Shown piece by piece: positions 26,001 to 26,939 of a stretch of DNA of 26,939 bases (its first letter is position 1; each line of letters starts with the position of its first letter). This DNA comes from PBB1 sp043738425 (GTDB lineage Bacteria > Pseudomonadota > Gammaproteobacteria > Burkholderiales > Burkholderiaceae_C). The notes beneath the pieces are model-generated. The model was not told where the DNA came from. It searched no databases and saw nothing but the letters and a program-made list of their open reading frames with translations. Both the position numbers and the translations under genes were made by a program. The stretch lies in assembly GCA_043738425.1 (NCBI GenBank), contig JAYUGJ010000070.1, forward strand, positions 1-26,939. Reading direction: 5' to 3'.

Positions 26001-26939
26001 AGGTCGCGTCGACGCTGGCGGCGATGTCGGCACGGCGCAGCGCCGCACCCAGTTGTATGTGATGGGCGTGAGCAGCGGCGCGGTGCCGCAGCAGGCCAGC
26101 ATCGATGTGGTGGCGGGCGGCAAGGTCGCCCTGCAGAACCTGAACAACCCGACTGCGATGTTCATTGCCCTGAAGGATTCCACCGACAAAGCAGCGGGCC
26201 CGAGTTTCAATACCTCTGGCAATTACGCGACTTTTTTCACCTACGCAGCCAGCAGCCGCGCGGGCATCTTCGCCAAGGCAGGAGAGCTCAGTTATTCAGC
26301 AGAGTTGGCCGAGGCGGCTCAATGGCGAACCTTCAACAAAGTATCCGCAATCAAGGAGGGCGTGGTCGACTTGACCGGAGCGTCTGCTTACCCGGCCAGC
26401 TTGTCGTTTGTAGCGTTCGATGGCGATCTGAAGGGGCCGAAAAAAGTCGATGCCATCACCACCTACCCATCTAGCAGTGCGCGCGTCGAGCTGTTGGCGG
26501 GGGGCTCGCTTTTCAACGTCGGTCTGTACGGCTCAGATCGCGATCCAACCACGGTGGTTACTCCCACTGGTGCGTTTGCTGATGCCAACAGCGGTGGCGG
26601 CCAACGCGATGGGAGTTTGGGTCTGCGGCCGAGCAGCAATCAAGCGCGGATCGTTTCGCGCGACGCGACCGCGCCCTACGTGTTCGACATTCAAGCGTTG
26701 ACCGGCAGCATGACGCGCGATGCGGCAGCTACCGATCTGGTTCTCACCGCACGCAGCCGCGTCCGGGCGGGCACCGACATCGTGGGGCAGGCACTCACGT
26801 TGCAAAACCTGTTGCCCGATGAGGTGTCTGAAGTGCGGGCCGACACCGGCGACTTCCGTGCACCGCTGGCATTCGAGATTCGTGGACCCGGACGTTTGCT
26901 GTTGCAAGCCGGTCGCAACATCGATCTAGGCGACTCGTT
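17080..26939 (+). CDS. TpsA exoprotein, filamentous haemagglutinin type (3' end beyond window)
   Basis: TpsA proteins are long beta-helical adhesins or exoproteins secreted through TpsB. The frame is open without a stop for at least 3286 codons and runs off the window. The N-terminus has a signal peptide (hydrophobic VWVLGALGLLSMALPLVGFA, cleavage after A45). A TPS/haemagglutination-activity domain follows from about residue 60: INQSSATAVIDWKQFNIGRD, then ILINQNGIIFEGSAQINTS. N157-Q-N-G replaces the usual NPNG. The rest is Ala/Gly/Thr-rich beta-helix sequence interrupted by Pro/Ala-rich inserts (residues about 356-404, 1448-1507, 1997-2025, 2168-2204) and a Ser/Asn tract with three N-x-S/T sites (1945-1958). 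The segment WWSYLPRFQQGIGTLGGGNI is typical of very large Burkholderiales haemagglutinin-family proteins. ATGs at 16951 or 16957 are alternative starts. The C-terminus is unseen. Confidence 0.92.
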   Translation, partial: MTNRSAVPHHVLVAAYLPYPQSNCSVWVLGALGLLSMALPLVGFAQTSARSPSVASNALPVLRGVVAGQAIFSGSAAGAARPNLTINQSSATAVIDWKQFNIGRDSEVLFIHEQGAIAKTLNRIYDAKPSVIAGQLRSTGPVVNGKATAGGQVILINQNGIIFEGSAQINTSLIASTLNLTNEKFLKRGISGGPANFAREADFEGGYDDAGNPLATRPDGTRPGAIRIDSGSSLVANQGGSIMLFGSGVDNGGVITASDGQVILGAGHKVYLGFSDDPRDASLRGYVIEVDAPAGGSDVNLSNLVRNRGDISADRGNITLLAATAVNQEGRISSNTAVQTNGSIYLAARARSAPVAPKVEVPAVPTSPPPATAPATAPATASATPPVVPAAPTPPPVAYAGTYQAGRVSFLAGSVTAVVPDAADKTTVPDSVDYTSTRGEIRVDARTIESSGAVRAAGGRIAFNAADDTDAKAARVYLAEGSETSVAGAWSNVDYAKNFQTFRVTSNELKNTPDQKTGVLRGATVTVDLRLDNAILDLAGYRGTVARTVAEKAAAGGELQIASTGAVIQREGALIDASGGGYRYAGGMTKTTRLLGEDGKIYDLANAPAQQKYKQLLNRTEARDARWGQTITFANPLGELAAFQDAYSQGAGGGLVAITSAAGLVLDGTFNGGVTVGSRQLASAPRGATLRIGNIDTATKVTTLRTDQRIANTTIEQRATDTLGTAFGSATALTDKEAKRLTLAADQLFGSATRSADGIVQTAFGKVELLVDGRIEVPRSTEIVSGVGAELVLQSPQIDIAGTVRLPSGTLKVASIVSLNGVALPADAALDEVVVRSSANLSTAGVWINNATVDGSALGTSIPVGVLKADGSGSTRAIDGGSITVGNAAVFDRNPAVFERGATLDVGGSASIDNRNRVTAGNGGKLALSFAGAMLADVRGFGVANGGELTFNLTRAVVRPDDVDGVLSVESTLLSPGLFADNGFAKFNLNAIAGIAIERNTQLLVQQKNWLVDTGTAAALPTGSDIARVASVQLLPDAQRKAGSIALATKYNDTAVGQSTLVTKSGSAITTDAGGSVSLAGVDGVVVAGDITALGGKVSIALNGRAVAVTAATTTAVTDAPELRIASGARISTAGVFVAALTNDRNEVKGTLLNGGTVTVDAKNADLRFDGGALISVDGLDQTVDTTTTGAQPSFGKKTLRGHAGGVTFKSQGRMALDGALTARASASAAGGSFAAELKRPDGRTELPDAARIVVTPGRNSVAPQKGYADATINLDELTAAGFDKVRLLAENSIEFRGPSTLDFNRGIRLDAPLIDVADASRVNLRSSTVALGQSLGERQLVAGATEEKTWTIKDDAASPVIDTRVGKGVLAVSAGAVDLFGNLTLNGVGRVTIDSDSDIRVIGRATAEDANGTFVKQTGSFTTAGDIELSAAQLYPATRTSYAFAIKAPAPVPASVPAQPPAAAVTPPAATDPAPAPAPAPAPASAPPAAATPAAPVVPPASNIQITGNGRTAGSVYSAAGTLSFEAATITQGGNLTAPLGEINLRATKLLNIAAGSVTSVAGGDLTVPFGYTESGVLWQYKDAPFGIARTLTTVSDAGKRIGLDAPSVTVQAGATVDLSGGGRVLATEFVPGNGGDNDITLRDHTYAIIPKAQLAAMPFDADVLARKDPGVGFSVTDARDATLYDSIRIGSGGKVAAGDYVLLPARYAALPDAYLVELQTGAAYRNLQSGQSVALANGDVVLAAFRSARGTGLQESQSIGVVLNVGATAVRRASDYNYTGAEFFNTAAVQSRAAAPASPWDAGRLLVDNATSLALNGEFKTAASTSPTSFTKAVGRTAQVDITGSRIAVVDQALSAAGGGAFAKDVLQIEGAALSRLNSSVLIGGKRSDTPDGIKITTSATEVVVANSSAGEVTLPELMLAATNTIEVRAGSVLSAVASANGNASNGTSSSSSNTTDGSPKTIASETAGALLRLSSGKQTRVERAKAVVVVAAAATPPAPAPVEGEAPVSAPAVAVVVAEPLRGQVRIAKGAAVSAATSVLIDATQSTESQGQVRVGGEGGAGGSLALSSGQVSLGDTARASGKLTGLVLSNADLAAFGAVDELLLRGYDAIDLIGTTTVGSATLQRLSLDTPLLRGRTTSDGKAAQVTMAARDVTLVSNAVAVATPAAPAPTPSTTPSTPTTPAATTPAATLPAPAAPVVASTGSGTLTVQAERIVLAAGDKSVSGFAQTQLKASDTLSVQGAGAFAAAGGLTLDTPRVQALGGANQTISAVDHSRAGAPVYGALKLKGAAGATAPTPAAIATAPELGGRLTLEGQAIDIATTVQARSGRITVAALGAAATDGITLASGALLDAQGQTKDFNGTLAIADGGQVVLNTNAGAVALQTGAKVDVSAAADGGRAGRVAVRASTLDLVGELGGQVASKPAANAVATAGAQSGSIELDLGKLADFSALNTGLNKGGFAEERLLRLRSGDIKVAAADQVTAHRVVVAADTGSIEVAGTIGSSTPDGAGRIELYANKDLTLSAGSRIVANGSAVAARGGEVRLSSVTGKLGFDAASTIDVRAGDAGAPGAVIFGVGRSDSNVMAATKLEGKVLRYSPGGLTAAAAKKAGDAAATVDVEATRSYVRSTFSGEDIALFAADHAAFIAASATKEKTAEVVGRLKDDTGALIGARVLGATELRSEADLEIATAWNLTSDQWLASQLPGTLTLRAKGNLTVSESVGASADKLLAGDSWNMRLAAGADLAAANPLATLRTDATAATTGSLLLKGAKAKLRTGTGRIDLAAARDVVIDNVAATIYTAGRIGAADAANVAGKPAVPGRVSDTGEVIEGSPAVAGIAYDRWAIDGGGISIQAGGKVAGAASEKGDLWITEWLRRPRQSNVAFAALQPTDWWSYLPRFQQGIGTLGGGNIDITAGGNIDNLTAMLPTSGRTYRDANKARQVEVQGGGNLNARAGADVVGSAFLVGRGAGRVDAGGDVGTAQRRTQLYVMGVSSGAVPQQASIDVVAGGKVALQNLNNPTAMFIALKDSTDKAAGPSFNTSGNYATFFTYAASSRAGIFAKAGELSYSAELAEAAQWRTFNKVSAIKEGVVDLTGASAYPASLSFVAFDGDLKGPKKVDAITTYPSSSARVELLAGGSLFNVGLYGSDRDPTTVVTPTGAFADANSGGGQRDGSLGLRPSSNQARIVSRDATAPYVFDIQALTGSMTRDAAATDLVLTARSRVRAGTDIVGQALTLQNLLPDEVSEVRADTGDFRAPLAFEIRGPGRLLLQAGRNIDLGDS

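Overview
The window is high-GC DNA whose gene families and codon use point to a betaproteobacterium, most likely of the order Burkholderiales. The evidence is an EpsA-type LuxR regulator, VPLPA/PEP-CTERM proteins, a large two-partner-secretion exoprotein and SPINDLY-like transferases. The genus cannot be read from the sequence alone. I see no rRNA, tRNA, CRISPR array or intact transposase gene.

Layout. (1) 439-3416: polysaccharide genes, gmd (GDP-mannose 4,6-dehydratase) and a WcaI-like glycosyltransferase. The WcaI-like frame is extended by a 176-bp inverted-repeat element that sits where the stop would be expected. (2) 3417-3895: a repeat-rich spacer with a 15-bp minisatellite, leading into epsA (3896-4669). 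(3) 4670-5266: a long spacer with 20-bp tandem repeats and degenerate extragenic repeats, followed by a small Arc-like ribbon-helix-helix gene (5267-5539). (4) 5689-7070: two exported proteins with C-terminal VPLPA sorting signals. (5) 7483-11791: a TpsB/ShlB-type outer-membrane transporter followed after 49 bp by a TPR + GT41 (SPINDLY/OGT-like) glycosyltransferase. (6) 12193-14559: a third exported protein with a VPVPA sorting signal and a cysteine-rich secreted protein resembling PstS-type solute-binding proteins, closed by a strong intrinsic terminator. (7) 14688-16724, minus strand: a second TPR + GT41 transferase. (8) 17080 to the window end: a TpsA exoprotein of the filamentous-haemagglutinin type, open for at least 3286 codons and cut by the window edge.

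How the parts may work together (inference): the region looks like a cell-surface/biofilm island. gmd and the WcaI-like enzyme would supply and transfer deoxyhexose sugars for an exopolysaccharide. EpsA would regulate that polysaccharide and the exosortase-sorted proteins; no exosortase lies in this window. TpsB would export the giant TpsA. The two unlike GT41 transferases between tpsB and tpsA recall HMW1A/B/C systems, in which a cytoplasmic GT41 enzyme glycosylates the adhesin before export. A 31-bp motif with identical spacing (AACGAACTGTCATC, 10 variable bases, ACAATCT) lies upstream of both tpsB and tpsA, although the genes are about 7.9 kb apart, which supports co-regulation. The most interesting hypothesis here is a split two-partner-secretion locus with two OGT-like transferases embedded among PEP-CTERM genes.
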